30,000 bases of DNA from Chromera velia (taxonomy: Eukaryota; Sar; Chromeraceae). Every line of letters starts with the position of its first letter. Positions within the stretch are counted from its first letter, which is position 1. Positions 29,331 through 30,000 of the stretch are shown piece after piece. The notes under the pieces were generated by a model that saw only the letters and a list, made by a program, of their open reading frames with translations, ran no database searches and had not been told where the DNA came from. Made by a program: the position numbers and the translations under genes. The stretch is taken from the NCBI GenBank assembly GCA_018398765.1, contig JAHBMJ010005838.1:1-30000 (forward strand), read 5' to 3'.

Positions 29331-29540
29331 GGCAGACTGATTGACTGACTGAGTGATTGACTAGTTCCTACCTGAGTCTGCCTGCCAGTCACACTATGCC
29401 TCTATATCTCTCAGCCTTCCTCCGACAGTGGTAGGCATACCACTATCATCATTTGGGGGGGCACCAGGAAGCAAGAAGGAGGAAGGAAGAAAGGATTCCA
29501 AAGGAAAGAAGGGCTGGCTTGTTCGCTTCCCACAGTTTGC

Positions 29541-30000
29541 CGGAGATGGCCGGAGACGTCCGGAGATGGCAGGAGAAAACACAGTCAGATTTAATCTTTC
29601 ACCACAGGACGAACTCTCTTAACGCTTAACTTCAGCGACTTTTTTGTTGTTGTTTTTCTTGTTTGGAGAGGTGGAGATGGATGGAAAGATCTTTCATCTC
29701 GAATGTTCTACTAGAGAAAATCGCGTCACAAGCTGAATTAACCCTAGGGGTTTTTGCGGCGGTGGAGCCGCCGTGAAACTAAAAAGGGGTTCGCTTCTAA
29801 ATATGAAGGCCTCGAGGGCGGCGGCGGTAAGGCTTCCGCCCAAAAAGTAGGTTCGTTCACTTTTGGGGGGGGACACTAGGGGTGATCACACCACCCACAA
29901 AATTGAAGCGCTTGACTTTCTCATCTGACGCACTCCATGCGAATAACCCAGAAAGCGGAATGAACTTTGTTCTCACCCTCATTCATATCTATTTTTGGGA
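29541..30000. other. Right border of the repeat complex and flank
   Basis: No supported gene. GCCGGAGATGGCCGGAGAC and related repeats lie at 29539-29573. A patch with AATTAACCC, GGGGTTTTTGCGGCGG and GGAGCCGCCG (29735-29772) is followed by a second G-rich copy (GGGCGGCGGCGGTAAGG) near 29816-29832; both can form GC hairpins. The - strand 60-codon frame at 29694-29876 shows no motif. Confidence 0.5.
29922..29957 (+). repeat. Dispersed 36-bp repeat, copy 2
   Basis: Same orientation as 10100-10135, four G-to-A differences and no other change. Confidence 0.7.

Larger units (their letters stand above)
16985..29540. mobile_element. Foldback-like inverted repeat complex hosting two retrotransposons
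   Basis: The left side reads, in order: CT-rich tract (17005-17100), a GATGATGACAGTGGTGTGCCTGCC-type motif with preceding C-run (about 17188-17215 and again about 17465-17500), CAGT arrays, then 190-bp units. The right side gives the same series in reverse complement: units related to the 190-bp ones (about 28130-28480), ACTG arrays (28533-29145), the C-run/ATGATGATAGTGGT motif inverted twice (about 29200-29240 and 29425-29465), then GA-rich tracts with GGATTCC. Arms built of subrepeats with inverted symmetry are the hallmark of foldback elements. The arms are too diverged to align end to end by eye, so the exact ends and the single-element interpretation are inference. Confidence 0.45.

Overview
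The window looks like nuclear DNA of a eukaryote, most likely a unicellular alga or other protist. Evidence: a homologue of the splicing factor SPF45/RBM17, a GT-AG intron in frame between two exons, low gene density, much simple-sequence DNA, and nested retrotransposons including a chromodomain (Ty3/gypsy chromovirus) element. A chromerid alveolate such as Chromera velia is my guess from gene style; the sequence does not prove it. I see no prokaryotic operons, CRISPR arrays, rRNA or convincing tRNA genes.

Layout. 1-3072 (+): 3' part of a multi-exon gene for a low-complexity, acidic and proline-rich protein of unknown function (exons about 40-2000 and 2382-3072). 3073-4027: AT-rich spacer. 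4028-6306: DNA-transposon-like element with 323-bp terminal inverted repeats and a TA duplication, enclosing an unrecognised ORF/exon on the - strand (4729-5463) and a (CA)n tract. 6580-9685 (-): ankyrin-repeat protein gene, broken only at one undetermined base (N at 7736). 9686-14750: about 5 kb with no supported gene. 14833-16146 (-): SPF45/RBM17 homologue (acidic EYDP motif, G-patch, C-terminal UHM/RRM).

About 17.0-29.5 kb: a large repeat complex with inverted symmetry. Left arm: CT-rich tract, (CAGT)n arrays, then 190-bp tandem units. Right arm: diverged 200-bp units, then (ACTG)n arrays, then a GA-rich tract in reverse order. This resembles a foldback element. Inside are (a) a decayed Ty3/gypsy chromovirus with both LTRs (18732-25132), a 5-bp target duplication, a primer-binding site matching initiator tRNA-Met, gag, protease, RT, RNase H, integrase, GPY/F and chromodomain, and (b) a 5'-truncated non-LTR retrotransposon (about 25600-27690) ending in a CAAT-type tail. 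Both sit inside units of the 200-bp satellite, so the order of insertion can be read from the sequence.

The decay pattern is striking. The two LTRs differ by about 25 substitutions, all transitions by my hand count. Twelve in-frame stops in gag-protease lie in one uninterrupted frame, and each is one C-to-T (or G-to-A) step from a sense codon. Key residues in both retroelements show the same direction of change. This suggests cytosine deamination, either methylation-driven or RIP-like, acting on repeats here.
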